Source of the DNA: Psococerastis gibbosa
Taxonomy: Eukaryota > Arthropoda > Insecta > Psocodea > Psocidae
Reading direction: 5' to 3'
Length of the DNA: 64,000 nucleotides
NCBI GenBank assembly: GCA_963971405.1
Contig: OZ020489.1
Span: 45,462,510 to 45,526,509, forward strand
Shown here: positions 36,201-46,597 of the stretch, one piece after another
Position numbering within the stretch: the first letter of the stretch is position 1
Layout: each line of letters begins with the position of its first letter
Made by a program: the position numbers and the translations under genes
The notes under the pieces: model-generated
What the model was told of the DNA's origin: nothing
The model's input: the letters and a program-made list of their open reading frames with translations, nothing else
The model's database searches: none

Positions 36201-37165
36201 ACATTCACATGTCTTCTTTCCCTATACAACCAAGTATAACATATTACCAGTAAAAGTAGAAAAATACTTACTGGGGCTAATGGCTGAATATGGATGTAGC
36301 CTTGGTCCTGTTCACCACCTTGCCCTTTGTACTTCTCACTAAACCTAAACAAGTTTATGGCAATCATGGCATTCATGACGACGATCAGCACTAGGGGCAA
36401 CACCAGCGTCACCAGACTGTCCACAATGTTGATGACGTACATGGTCTGGTGATGGACCTCCAGCATCTCGCACAGCTGCGACCCGTCCTCCAGCTGGATG
36501 ATCCCCGACGTCACAAACACGTAGCTGTTGGCCAGCACCGCGAACACCACCAGGTACATCACGATCGCCTTCGCCCGCGCCACCGTACACTTGAAGGGCC
36601 GGTGCAACGGGTACTGCACCGCTATGAACCGTTCTACTGTGAATGCCACGATCAGCCACACACTCAAGAATCCACACACTGAAGAAACATACACTATACA
36701 CTGACAGTAACCGTTGACATTAATAACTTCAACGTCTAGGGCACTTCCTAGCCAAACTACGAGGAGAGTGAAAAGAAACCCAAAGTCCGCGCAAGCTAAC
36801 GCAGCGAGGTAATAACTAGAGCTACGCATTTTGAGGTGGGTGTTGAGAAATACTATGCAGGAGAGAAGATTACCGACAAGGCCGACGAAGATGATGCAGG
36901 GCAGGTAGTAGGTTTGGGTGAGGTGGTAGAAGCCGTTAAAGGAGTAGCAATCGACGTCGTCGAGGTAGAAGGTGCCGTTGGGACCGTCGGGGTCTGGCTG
37001 AGTGAGGTTGTGCGCTCGGAATCGCAGCCACCGGTGGTAGTATTCAGAGAGAAAGTTGGACTCGTTGATGTGGACAGATTTGAGGCCGTTGTAGTAGAAA
37101 GCCCAAGTCTCTATATCGTTGTGAACGCGTTCATCTGTTGTGAATTCTTTGGCCGCCTGGAACAT
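21146..37165 (-). CDS. Peptide G-protein-coupled receptor, CNMamide receptor-like, five exons
   Basis: Exons, in transcript order: 37165-36272, 33023-32876, 30272-30167, 21635-21522 and 21272-21146. All phases match, giving about 462 residues. It is a class A receptor of the plasma membrane. The outer N-terminus has glycosylation sites NES, NLT and NGT. TM1 has GNLLS, TM2 has LAALACADFGF, TM3 ends in ERF in place of DRY, and TM4-TM5 follow. A Ser/Asn/His-rich third inner loop is the second exon. TM6 reads MLLLISSVFLLLNLPSY, and TM7 reads LYYTNFSVNFLLYSMCG with NFLLY in place of NPxxY. The SSSYYL, AFTVERFIAV and NLPSY wording is what I recall of arthropod CNMamide receptors; other neuropeptide receptors remain possible. 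The short tail ends in a Cys-rich stretch that may be palmitoylated. Introns are 249 bp to 8.5 kb and full of transposons. A search against arthropod receptors would settle the ligand class. Confidence 0.85.
21522..21635 (-). CDS. Receptor gene exon 4 (TM6 end, outer loop 3, TM7 start)
   Basis: Acceptor TTTCTTTTGTTGTAG, donor GTATAG. The first base completes AG|C = Ser. Encodes YVVRLYVFLFRLIWAQTPPG then MLWCVQQMFMSLYYTNF. A decayed copy of part of it lies just upstream in the transcript direction (21703-21790). Confidence 0.82.
21703..21790 (-). pseudogene. Decayed duplicate of part of receptor exon 4
   Basis: On the minus strand this reads LFRRIWAQTPSGLLRCLRQN-like, close to the true exon's LFRLIWAQTPPGMLWCVQQM. 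At DNA level GTTTGTGCCCAAATC is identical in both, and the flanks are diverged. Within about 10 codons past the conserved part it reaches a stop, and no donor sits where the true exon has one, so it cannot replace exon 4. It lies about 160 bp from the real exon, inside the 8.5-kb intron. It probably arose by a local tandem duplication. Confidence 0.65.
22488..23330 (-). mobile_element. GCTTTCC-family transposon, second full copy (inverted)
   Basis: Inverted relative to 15958-16805 and collinear along nearly its whole length: TTTCCAATTTATACGTAG at one end, the CTGTCTGTCTGTC run, the C-run near 23222, and AAATTGGAAAGCATG plus 'ttcgagtaaactcggaccgg' at the other end. No frame with a recognisable domain. 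It lies in the 8.5-kb receptor intron. Confidence 0.65.
25322..26410. mobile_element. Inverted-repeat element, 1.1 kb, in receptor intron
   Basis: The left arm (about 25322-25500) and right arm (about 26205-26410) are inverted copies with shared CGAGTCGGTCAGCGTAACAC, CATGAGCATGCG-like and CACGGAATGTGGCAGCCCTA stretches. The middle is AT-rich and non-coding. Typical non-autonomous DNA transposon form. The ends were not fixed by a target duplication. Confidence 0.65.
27136..27599. mobile_element. hAT-type MITE, 464 bp, with 8-bp target duplication
   Basis: Starts CAGGGCCGTAGC and ends GCTACGGCCCTG, with G- and C-runs just inside each end. TCATGTAG is repeated exactly at 27128-27135 and 27600-27607. 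The ends and duplication length mark it as hAT-mobilised. A related end lies at about 26622 ('ggccgtagcgtagggtcagc' followed by a C-run), and a similar GC-rich end lies near 27860-27935. Confidence 0.85.
28440..28690 (-). mobile_element. LINE 3' end fragment, family D, copy 1
   Basis: On the minus strand IELRAARNATNFPKLLRDHL matches the extreme end of a LINE reverse transcriptase, followed by the same 3' untranslated stretch as the copy at 62815-63040. Only the tail is present. The frame is broken soon after this stretch, whereas the other copy continues to a stop further on. Confidence 0.6.
29203..29580. repeat. Dispersed repeat, family C, copy 2
   Basis: Direct-oriented copy of 14983-15340, sharing 'cgcctgctttcagcat', 'aagcaaccctgtcagcctgg', 'ttggggaacatggtaaagtc' and 'cgattaaatcggaggtgacc'. 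It has gained small insertions. It lies in the receptor's large intron. The long minus-strand frame across it has no support as a gene. Confidence 0.6.
30167..30272 (-). CDS. Receptor gene exon 3 (TM6)
   Basis: Acceptor TTTGTTACAG, donor GTCAGT. Two bases complete the codon left by exon 2, and the exon ends after two bases of a Ser/Arg codon. Encodes GLISTKTQHSITKMLLLISS followed by VFLLLNLP, the start of TM6 with the usual basic residue before it. Confidence 0.85.
30637..32096. repeat. Four-unit inverted array, 1.46 kb
   Basis: A unit of about 310-330 bases occurs twice in direct orientation (from 30637 and from about 30955) and then twice inverted (about 31310-31760 and 31760-32096). Each unit carries a CTACAGGGTGTG.CAGCATAACTT-like block, 'ggtctcgttcgagaggtggg' and 'gacagtccatgaatattta'. 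The outer ends AGTGGAGTGCAATTAGAC and GTCTAATTGCACTCCACT are perfect inverted copies. The frames inside are repeat shadows. It lies between receptor exons 2 and 3. Confidence 0.75.
32876..33023 (-). CDS. Receptor gene exon 2 (inner loop 3)
   Basis: Acceptor TTTTTCAG, donor GTGAGT. Phase 0 in, one extra base out. Encodes SRSSSHNNNNSNHSN and then a Ser/His/Gln-rich stretch, low-complexity as is common in third inner loops, with several possible phosphorylation sites. It was assigned because its phases fit the exons on both sides. Confidence 0.75.
33050..36170. other. Receptor intron 1: no further gene
   Basis: A G-run near 33078, scattered AT-rich DNA and a hAT-like terminal piece AATTCCTGGCTCCACCCCTG ending near 35904 (its complement recurs at about 38222). 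No exon was found. The 67-codon frame near 34651 has no motif. Confidence 0.35.
36272..37165 (-). CDS. Receptor gene exon 1 seen here (N-terminus to TM5)
   Basis: 298 codons from ATG to CCA, donor GTAAGT; the frame beyond the donor is intron. The extracellular N-terminus is followed by TM1-TM5 and the start of inner loop 3. The start is doubtful: the ATG lies in TTTTTTCATGTTCCAG, which also reads as a splice acceptor. If it is one, the exon begins at 37156 and an upstream exon carries the real Met. Confidence 0.85.
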
Positions 37166-37309
37166 GAAAAAATTAGGATGTGAGTCCTCCCCTTTCCAAG
37201 TATCAATGAGTAAGCACCCAAGTCAAAATAAACTGATTCAGCCAGCAGGGTATATTGTAGCATCATGATTATGGTATATAATATGACATTAAAACAACGT
37301 CTTTGCAAA

Positions 37310-37450
37310 GAGGCAACCTCCTCGTTATAATCGAAATTAGAGGATATAGAAAAATCTGAACTAGCTGGTTGGATTTGAACCCAAGATCTCAGCCTTGCAT
37401 TGACATCGTCATAGACATAGATCATGGATTCGAATCTCGCCAAGTTCAGT
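37310..37450. repeat. tRNA-derived SINE fragments, family B, head to head
   Basis: On the minus strand (37319-37385) GGGTTCAAATCC precedes the tail TATATCCTCTAATTTCG and AACGAGGAGGTTGCC. On the plus strand (37405-37450) 'gatcatggattcgaatctcg' precedes a similar T-rich tail. Both are parts of the unit best seen at 40968-41095. Confidence 0.55.
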
Positions 37451-39990
37451 TTTTCTAGATCTGTCGGGGTAAGACGATTATTAAAGGAGGAAAGAAAAGG
37501 AGGAATTGCAAATATCAGTATAGGTACCTATTGAGTTCACAACTGACATAATAACTGACAGTCGACAGACGGAAATAAATTGAGAGTAAACCTCGCAGGT
37601 ATACAACGCACATCATCCCTCGCCTCATTCAAAGGGCTTTGAAATCTCCTGAATATTGCGGCACATGTCAAAACTCATTACCCAAATGCCAATACCTGTT
37701 GTGCATTTTTATTCTGTACAGGGCGTACAACTCCCCGATTTCTTCCCTGAATTGGTTCTCACCGTATTTGAGAAATAAATATAGAAACCAACACATTAGA
37801 ATATAGATCTGCAGCTTTAACGTAGCTAGGTTAACATTACTATGTACAAATTTGACTTTATGCATGAAACGGATTGTGGTGGAGAAGTAGTAATAACTAA
37901 GCATTGTATTCAATTATTATAATGATTTGTACTTTCAAACATATAGGCTTCGAAGTATAGTGCAAACATTGTCGATTTTTGAAACTTTGTGCTTTCCATG
38001 ATCCTTGAGGTCCCCTGAGTCCGAAAAGTTGTTTTGAGGGGGGCGCATGACATAATACATATGCATTCTATAGACATACATACATCCATACCTGCACATT
38101 GTCATTGTATGTATGAGAGCATATATGAGAGCTAGAGCCTAAACAATACTGGATAGTTGGTAGGGATTTGTTAAAATTTCCTCCGACGGTGACCGTGCAG
38201 GATAAAAAGACTAACTTCTTTAGGGGCGGAGCTAGGAATTTTAAATAGCAAAAAAGCGTTTACATTATTTTCTCAAAAATTGGCTCAAACTATTTTCTTT
38301 ATGCTTCCCTCTATTATACACCTCAAAGTCTTCTATACCTAAGTATATTATATTGTATATTTGGGAAAAAATATGACACTTTGGATTTTGGCAACTTTTG
38401 TGTGAGCTTTCCATGCTATGCCTATGAGAGCTAAATAGTCCAATATAATGCAAGGTTATAAGAAGACGTAATTGCCAACGGTTGAAACTTGAAACACCTC
38501 CCTTTATGGTTCTCAAGGGATCTTGCTATCTAAGAATGACATGGGCATATGTACGTTTTCTTTCTGGATTTATGAGTTAAAGTTTTCCCGTCTGCTGACG
38601 GCCAATTTCTTGTATTAGCAAGGTTTAGTTGTGCTTTCCAGTTTAAAAGGATATAATAATTATTGTAGTAAGATGATATTTTTGTACGGTATTTTTAATG
38701 AACATACGTAAGCTTGGGATTTGCGTAGATAAGCATGCACGTCAATGTGACAGAGGCGCGTTTGCAATGCTAATGCGTGTACTATTTCGGCAGGCCCATT
38801 GTCTGCAGTCAATACACACCGCGTCTTCATTGACAGCTACGTCACACCTCCAAATCCATAACAATGACACTACAATGTAACGTGCTGTTAACCATTAAAT
38901 CTGTAAAGGAATATCCGTTAAAACGTGATCAACTGCATGGCAATTGAACCCGGTGGAGAAGTCTCCTGATTTTCCCTATGACCTGAGAACTCAATTCTGT
39001 TTCCTAAAAACTAATAATACTCTACACGTCTTATTGTACGTAGAATTTCATCAGACTAGATATAAACCTACCGTATGTATAGGTCCTACATTGAATTAGT
39101 GAATTAAAGAACCGGGGGCTGGGCCGCTGGGACACTTGACTATCCAAACTGACTGAGTAGACAACTTATTTATTGTTAGCCTAAATTGAAGAAAGGGGTG
39201 AAATCACGGGTTTATCATCATTTGACTTTAAGGATTGAGGTCGTTTGTATATTCGGCACACTGGTAGGTGTTTTAAAGAAAGAATAGCTGAACACAGACG
39301 CGGAGTAGGAAATCTCAGTCTTCCCTGGCCCCAAAGTACAGTACCTATAGTTCCCCTTTGTTGGCGTCCCCTTTTTAACTAATATTAATTGCTATAAACA
39401 GGATCCTGTGTTATTAGTGAATATTTGTCAATTGTTACCGCATGTACGTACTGTATCTTGACAACGAGTTTATGTTTTAGCTTGCATATTTTTGGTAATG
39501 ATTATTTTTTTCCTTGCACATCAACGGTCTGCCCTGCAAGGTCTTGCTAAAAGGGATAGTCTATAACTTAGCATCAGAAATGGCGTGTTCTGTAGCAGTT
39601 AACCCCCGGACCCCAGTGTTACTGTGCAGTTTGTGGGTGACCAGTCTCATCGCCGTAAAAAGAGTAAAAAAGATTTCGTTTCAGCGTAAAAAGGGTTTTT
39701 AAGTACCTACAAATAACATACCAACACGTGTGACCTTCTTACAGTAGGTTTTCAAAACTGTTCAAATTAGTATTGTGGATCATGCCTGGTCAAACGTTTA
39801 TTTTTTATATTTCTGCTGCTGATGAACAAGCTGAAGGCAAAACCTCGAAACCTGAATTCCTGAAGGTATTTAATTATGCAACCATATGATAATAACCACA
39901 TCTTATAATAATTTTGCCCTATCTCTGGGCTATTGTAATCAGTAGCCTTTGCATGATTAATGAGGATGGAAATCCGGTTAATTGTCATTG
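37451..39990. other. Gene-free stretch
   Basis: No supported gene. A hAT-like terminal motif 'ggggcggagctaggaatttt' lies at about 38222. The rest is AT-rich DNA with short unrecognised frames. Confidence 0.35.
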
Positions 39991-39996
39991 AATATT

Positions 39997-40093
39997 GATT
40001 CACAGTTCCATAATGCTTCTCCATTTTCACGAGTCTCCTTAAAGGCAAGTACTGGTTCTTAAAGGCTGACTGAGCGCTATGGAACTGTGAATC
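39997..40093. repeat. Small hairpin
   Basis: GATTCACAGTTCCATA (39997-40012) and TATGGAACTGTGAATC (40078-40093) are perfect inverted copies with a 65-base loop. No known RNA family was recognised. Confidence 0.6.
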
Positions 40094-40967
40094 ATTTTTT
40101 TTATTTTTTTTTTTAGCCAATAAACTGGTTAGTAAAATTTGCAATGGTTGCTTGTGTAACTTGTGTAAAATAGTACATTTCGTACATTTAAAGCGTTCAT
40201 TCTAATATTTTTTAACTTGAATAAAACTAGTTAAATTAATTGTTCTAATTAATAAAACGTCATGATTTATATGAACAAATATCAGAACTGGAGTTGCCGC
40301 AACACAAAATCAAAATGCCAGCCAGCGTCGAAGGCATTTTAGGTTTTCCATTTAATTAGTTTTGCACCAAATTAATAACTTTGGCAAAAACGACGGCGTT
40401 TCCGGCACTTTCCCTGATTTTCCCACTCCCAGCAGCAGTCGTCTCAACTATCGAAACAACCAACCACTTTCAGCTTTACAAAGTTAGCCAATAAGCTTGT
40501 CCCCCCCCTCCCAATTCCTTTTGTCCGGAAATGCTAACTAACAAGGCCCCAGCGACCCAGTCCCCCTTCCGTTCCCACATAAATATGCCCTTGAAGCTTA
40601 GGAAACCTATCTTAAAAGACGCTTGAAATAGAGATATTTCTTCTTAAATGGTCAATTTTCCATTTAGATATTTCTTACGGGAACCATCCATATAACTCGC
40701 TTAATTATTCTTAATGCTGGATTTTAATTTCTAGCGTCAGCTTCCTATCCTAAGAAAAACATTTAGTAGTTTACAAGCTACAAGTTTACAATTATATGGA
40801 CATGGTTATGTTTGTAAGGAACCAACAAATTGCAACCGAACAGGGAAGACTGTAAACTACCTTCCGGTTTTCTTACATAGTTGTGTAGCTGTGCTAACCT
40901 GTCTAGCATTACGAATCATGTCAATACGAGCATATATGTATAGGATATAAATCAACTGTTGTTGTCG

Positions 40968-41095
40968 GGGCTTGAGGTCCAGCGGTTAAGACGATGCGAC
41001 GCCCCGGTTTTAGAGTTGGCTCGTGGGTTTGAATCCCGCCAAGCCCAGTTTTTCACATCCTCTAATATTCCGTTACGGTACCTACCTACCTACTG
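40968..41095 (+). repeat. tRNA-derived SINE, family B, copy with intact ends
   Basis: GGGCTTG at the 5' end pairs with CAAGCCC after the T arm (a perfect 7-bp acceptor stem). GTCCAGCGGTTAAGAC forms a D arm, and GTGGGTTTGAATCCCGC gives the T arm and B box. The anticodon region is about 8 bases too long for a class I tRNA, so this is a SINE head or pseudogene rather than a working tRNA. The tail reads TTTTTCACATCCTCTAATAT. Confidence 0.7.
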
Positions 41096-41286
41096 TTCGC
41101 TTATAGCCCTTGTATTATTTTGTTTTACAGGTACTTGTTGCAATTTCAGGATACATGTTAGCAAAACTCTTGTATAAAACACCAACTCTATTACAGTTAG
41201 TCACATACTCCTTCTATCCCTTAACACCTTTAGCATAATTCGCCTATATGGAAAAGAAATTACTTTATGCCATAATGGCAATGCTT

Positions 41287-41415
41287 TATACGGTTAAGAC
41301 AACGCCCCGGTTTGGCGTAGATCGTGGGTTCGGATCCCAACAAGCCCAGTTTTTCTATATCCTCTAATGATCGGTTAAAACGAGGAGGATACCTCTTCAA
41401 CCAGAGTTAATTTAA
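41287..41415 (+). repeat. tRNA-derived SINE, family B, copy with good anticodon arm
   Basis: Here ACGCC CCGGTTT GGCGT makes a 5-bp anticodon stem with a 7-base loop, followed by AGATC and a T arm with GTGGGTTCGGATCCCAA and CAAGCCC. The left third of the tRNA-like part is lost. The tail has TATATCCTCTAATGATCGG and AACGAGGAGGATACC. Together with the previous copy it shows that the ancestor could form a full cloverleaf. Confidence 0.65.
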
Positions 41416-42188
41416 CGTCAGTGTTACGTATATAATATAGGCCTACCACATAATACTGCAATATAATGTATAGGTACAGTAGGTAGGTTATTTTACGCTG
41501 TTTGAAACATATTCACAAACCCCTTGTTTCTACAATACCGTAGGTACTTTGCCATTATATATACTCATACATATTATTGTACATAGTAAATATAGGTAAA
41601 TCTCCTCTGTTTTGAAAATTTAACCAGTTTCAAAATGAAACTAAAGTCATTCCCTTTTATATTTCCTCCTACTTTGAGGCGAAGACGGCGGTGAAAAGGA
41701 ATTAATTAAGGTAAATATATTTCAATTTTGCTTCTATTTGAATCCCCCTTCATATTTTTAATGATATAATATAATAAGTATGCCCACGTCTTAGACGAAC
41801 AACTTAATTATGATAATTTTCCGTTACTTCCACTATCGTGTTTTACACCTTAACGATGGAGAACTGCAAATATTTTGGCGCACAAAAATTATCCGTAAGA
41901 CAATTCGTCTTAACAAGGCCGAAATAGACGCAATACTCAACGGATACTTTGGGTACATACTATATGGACATTATATATAAATTTTTGAACGGGGGTGGTG
42001 TTATTCTCATGGTGTCATGTATTACATACAACTTGTGAAGAAATTTTCCTGAAGTCGAACATTGATATCTCAATAGGTAGATGAATTTTTTGGACCTATC
42101 TCAGGCAAAAAAGGTTTCATTTTGTGTCCCGAACCCGAAATAGTTTCCAATTCATAGTTCGATTCTCGACTGTGCCGGCATCTGGTCA

Positions 42189-42380
42189 AGACATGTAGAG
42201 TAGTGGTACGGACTCTGACTTTAGCCCGAAAGGTTGTTGGTACACTTCCTACATTTTCCGGCCATGCTTCGGAGGGCATGTAAAGCAGGCGGTCCCGGGC
42301 CTTCCTAGTTGAGTGTAAGAGAGGGCTTTATAGCCCTAACTCCGCTAGGTAGGCTTAGTAATAGAACAAAAAAGTCCTTA
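42189..42380 (+). repeat. tRNA-derived SINE, family A, copy 3 (inverted)
   Basis: Plus-strand copy: TAGTGGTACGGACTCTGACT, then GGTTGTTGGTACACTTCC with a spoiled B box, then the body with 'ggccatgcttcggagggcat' and 'agccctaactccgctaggt', and an AT-rich tail leading to a TTTA tandem. It matches the complement of 9545-9766. Confidence 0.7.
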
Positions 42381-43009
42381 TTTATTTATTTATTTATTTA
42401 TCTATTACCTAATTGTTCGCAGGGCACAGAGTTGAGTTGTATAACTGGACCCGGTGGCAAATCCATTAAATAATTAGGGGCCTGAAAGGTCATATCGTAC
42501 ATGGAAATGTCACCCCCATACCTATAATATCTGAGGACTAATTTGTCAGTGAATGTCTTGAAAAGTTTATGCAGTAGTACGGTATGATAACACTTTATGG
42601 ACAACTTTCGCATATGAAAATGCTAGCGCCAAACCAATGGAATCGGATATTAGCCTAAATCCACAGTAGGCATGTTGTTTTTCTTTATATATAAATTTAT
42701 ATCAATTGTCAATTACAGTATAGGTACCGCTATAGACAATTTCTGTGGCTCAATGGTAAAGGGTTACATTTTGGTTGTCTTAAAGCACTGATTGATCACT
42801 GGGAAAATTGCATGGTCAATGATAATGTCATAGTATTCAATTCATTGGGACACAGATTATCCAAAATTTCTCAAAAAACCTTCAAAATCTAAACTTGCTT
42901 GGGAAAGCACCCAAAAAATACCGAAGAAGGATCGGTGATAATGTTCCTTAGAAATGATTGATTTCATTTTTTTGCATTAAAATAGCCTATTTATTTATTC
43001 TTTTTCTTT

Positions 43010-43700
43010 TTTTCTATAAGCAACCTATCGAAGGAGATGGGATCTGAATGTGAGTCTTTTTTAAACTAATAAGGACTACATACAGTATATAAATGTAATT
43101 TATAAGAAACCCTTGGAGCTATTTATATATTTTAGTCGTTTTTGGGGGCCAAAACGCCCAAAACGAAATTATCCAAACGATGAATAATCAATAATGAAAT
43201 ACCCCTGAAAAATAATTTTGCTAACCTCCTTGCCAAATATTCCAAAAGATTCTGTTGATATGAGTAGTGTGGCCACAAATCGATGTAGCCTACACACTGA
43301 TCTACAGCATTTGTGCAAAAATACCTACTACTTTGGTTCCTGGGACCTCAGATCATTTATAAATCTGCCAAAATCTTGAATTTGAAAACATGGCCACTAA
43401 GGAGCTTTCGTCATACTAACGAAATATAATATAATATTATCCTATATTTATATACATGTGCATAGACAGTATGTACATGTACTAAATATAGCCTATTTTA
43501 TATCGTATAAATAGGAAAGCAATAAATATTATTTAAAAGCAAAGGTAGGCAACCATTACAGACAGTAAGGTACGACAGCCTACATTGCTAATTGGTTTCA
43601 TATTTTCAAGTCCCAGGAACCAAAAAAGTGGTTTCTACAAAATGCCTGTCAATTTATCTGCCGGTCTGAGTATCTGTTATAGATTATAGAGTATAGTTTG
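43010..43700. repeat. Two diverged pieces of the GCTTTCC family, facing each other
   Basis: Plus-strand piece (about 43110-43440): 'ggttcctgggacctcagatc' to 'ggagctttcgtcatac'. Minus-strand piece (about 43500-43690): 'aaataggaaagcaataa' and 'cccaggaaccaaaaaagtgg'. Both match parts of 16600-16805. Old fragments. Confidence 0.45.
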
Positions 43701-45734
43701 TCGATTTGTGGGCTAAATTGGTCGTCATTATGATAGTTAGATGATAAATCATCAACCGTCATACTCACAGATGACATGGTGTTGGGGTCAGTTGTAAAGT
43801 ACTGTAGCTAACTTTTTTCATAAATATTTTATTATCAATTAGCTATGAGCCTAATGAGGTATTGGGAGGGGTCACACCGCTCACAGTCTAAAATTTTAAA
43901 TTTAGAAATGGTTTTCTATTGAAGAGGGATGTTTATAGGGGTACTCACAGACCTGTATTAAAGTCACAGAAAATTGAAATTAAATACAGTGTATAGGTTA
44001 CTTTATATTGTAGCCTATATTTATTTTTATTTCTATTTCAATGGTATGTTCTACAGCAGCAGACAAACGCATGTGAGCAGGCTACAGTGCCCATATTATT
44101 GCTAGGCTACAATAGGAAAATATAAAATTAAATGAATTAATTGAAAATGATAGGAATACTATAAACATAAAACTAGGTGTACAGTAGGTATCGTGTGTAA
44201 AGGTATAGCGTACCATACTGCGGCGTGCACACGAGTCCCCGTCCCCACAACAACTGAATGAACAGATCGCACCAATTGCCACCTGCAGCGCTCGGCCGCT
44301 TTATCACCCCCCATACAGCTACTTTTTATTTTCACTTTCCCCGCAGGAAAAATTACTCAGATAGCTAAGGTCAGAGAAGGCATTGTATAGACTGTATCTC
44401 ACATGGTGTAATACCAAGGCGGTGCGCGCTGATCCGAAGAACTTATGATAGGGTGCCCGTAATTTGTATCCCCATAGTTTGCTAGACCCTATAGTTTCTT
44501 TAAGTTATTATTTTTGTTTTATTATAATTCGTTTATTTTCTCAATTATTTTTTACATTTCAGAAACAAAGAAGCGACCATGGCGTACGGCGGTTGCACTC
44601 AAAGACTAAAACTAAAACTAACACAACCTATAATTTAATTAATATTTAAATTTAATATAATAATATTTAATGTAATAATAATTAATATTTAAATTTAATT
44701 GAATTTAATTAAATTTAAATTAATAAAAATATATTAATAATAATAATAATGTGTGTTGAAAAAAAATTTACATTACACAGATCAGCAGAAGTCACAACAG
44801 CTACATAGCTGAAAGATAATCAACGTACAGTATCACTCAAATTAAAATTAGAAATAGAAATAAATAAAACACAGCATTACATAATAAATTAATGAATTAA
44901 TTAAATATTTTTTCATTAAATAAATAAAGGATTTATGAGGACAGGAGGAACTCCACGTTTTCTACTGCACACAACCAGACCCTAAGTTGACTGGCGAAAG
45001 TTCTGGGCTTCATGTCAGGGTTAAAAAAGAAGGGCAGAGCGGTTAGCAACCTCGGAACCGAATAGTCCGGAGATTTCCGAAAGTTTCCCACCTGCACAGG
45101 AAAGGGCACAAGGAAACGCTCTGCTCTTCTTAATGAATGTGCTATAGGAATTCGGATATTCGGATATTATTATTAGATGAAAATTACCACAAGGTCTCCC
45201 ACCAACACCACCATAATTATATATTATTAGTACAGCAATTTAATACAATTTAATGCGGCACATGTATTAGTGACGCTTCGACGGAGGGGGGGGAGGCTAT
45301 CGCTATAGCTCCCCAAAAATTGACACTAAATAAAATCGTACTTTCTAAGCTTTTAGCTTTCAAGCTAGCTTCAGCTGTAAACAAACAATTTTTGAATAAC
45401 ACTTTCCATTGTAAAATTATCTTGTTTACATTTTTAATACCAAGGTATTATATCGACTTCAATGGCCAGGTGGTAGCGTGCTTGTACATGTGCGAGTCTC
45501 TACACGCCATGTGATCGGAGACGTGCCGTTACTCGACACAAGTACCTATTAGGTAACTTAGTGAGGCGACTGAAAAGGTCAATCGGATACATTCATTGAA
45601 TTGATTGTATGGGATTAACCTTTAAAAAAAAAAAAAAAAAAAAAACTATTAACCCCGGTATTATAATCACCATGATCGGTACCCAGGACCAGAACCAGGA
45701 TGAGTGATATGCTTTCGTACTTATCAATATCAAT
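43701..45734. other. Gene-free AT-rich stretch
   Basis: Contains an AATATTTAAATTTAAT-type low-complexity region (about 44635-44760), a TAATAA tandem, and a 23-base A-run near 45622-45645. A piece at 45490-45605 resembles 6333-6490 (shared 'gaggcgactgaaaagg') and is an unnamed dispersed repeat. No gene seen. Confidence 0.4.
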
Positions 45735-45900
45735 CGAATATTTTTGGCCATAAATCGACGAATAGACAGAAATTTCGTTTAAAAAACACTTTTTTGGTTT
45801 ATGGAACCTCACAACCTCGTAAATCAACTGACATCTCGAAATCTGATATTGCGACCATCACAATAAAGCTTTCCTAATACAATACTATGTGTATAAAAAT
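45735..45900 (+). repeat. Right-end fragment of the GCTTTCC family
   Basis: Shares 'aatttcgtttaaaaaacac', 'acctcacaacctcgtaaatc', 'catctcgaaatctgatattg' and 'aaagctttcctaatac' with the end of 15958-16805. Diverged. Confidence 0.5.
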
Positions 45901-46460
45901 AAGAAATAAAAAACGCTTAGCGTGAACTTTTTTTATTTCATATTTAAATTTTTGCTTGTTGTAGGGCAGGGAAAATTGTTATAGGGCTACCTAGTGCGGC
46001 CTTGCAATTATTGTGTATTAATTGTTTCTTATATTCAATACAAGTTTCTTTCAATCATTCACTATCCGATTTGTCCTTAGCGTAATACAGTAATTCCAGT
46101 AAATACATTGGCATTCATTGGGGTTTATACAATAATTCACTTTTTTCTCGATCGCACTACGGCTGCTAAGAATGTTATTTATTACTTAACAAGCAAAATA
46201 TTATATTATATAACATAATTATGTTCGCTGTGCACTTCTATTATAATAAATATCGTAGGTAAAATGTAACCGAAGGCTATAGGCTACTCAATTACTTTGA
46301 GTGCTACCCTCGCACGCCGCTGGCATGAGGGGGCACTTCAACAGTACTTTGTATTTGGTTAAAAATTGTTTCAGGAAAAATACACGGTTACTTATTATTT
46401 ATTATTTATATTTCTGTTGAAGTTGCATGTTCACTGCCACTATTATACAGTCCATATGTC

Positions 46461-46597
46461 GGGGTTTCCACATAAGTCAATGGTCAATGGTAAATGTTGG
46501 TATTGACGTTTTAGCAGACATTAAAGACATACTAAAAATGTCTGCTACCACGTCAAACCCATATTTACCATTGACCATTGACGTATGTGGAAACCCC
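46461..46597. repeat. Hairpin MITE, 137 bp
   Basis: GGGGTTTCCACATAAGTCAA at the left and its inverted near-copy at the right (GACGTATGTGGAAACCCC) enclose arms of about 60 bases and a 14-base loop. The inner part 'gtctgctaccacgtca' is shared with the MITE at 5903-6282, suggesting a common family. Confidence 0.7.

Noticed and set aside
36345-36701. Minus-strand 118-codon frame inside the receptor exon
   Set aside because: It overlaps the membrane-segment frame in another phase and has the Gly/Ala/Val-rich look of a shadow frame of GC-rich coding DNA.
40968-41046. A genuine tRNA gene
   Set aside because: The acceptor stem and T arm are good, but the anticodon arm has about eight extra bases and the same unit with the same tail recurs elsewhere, so it is a SINE.
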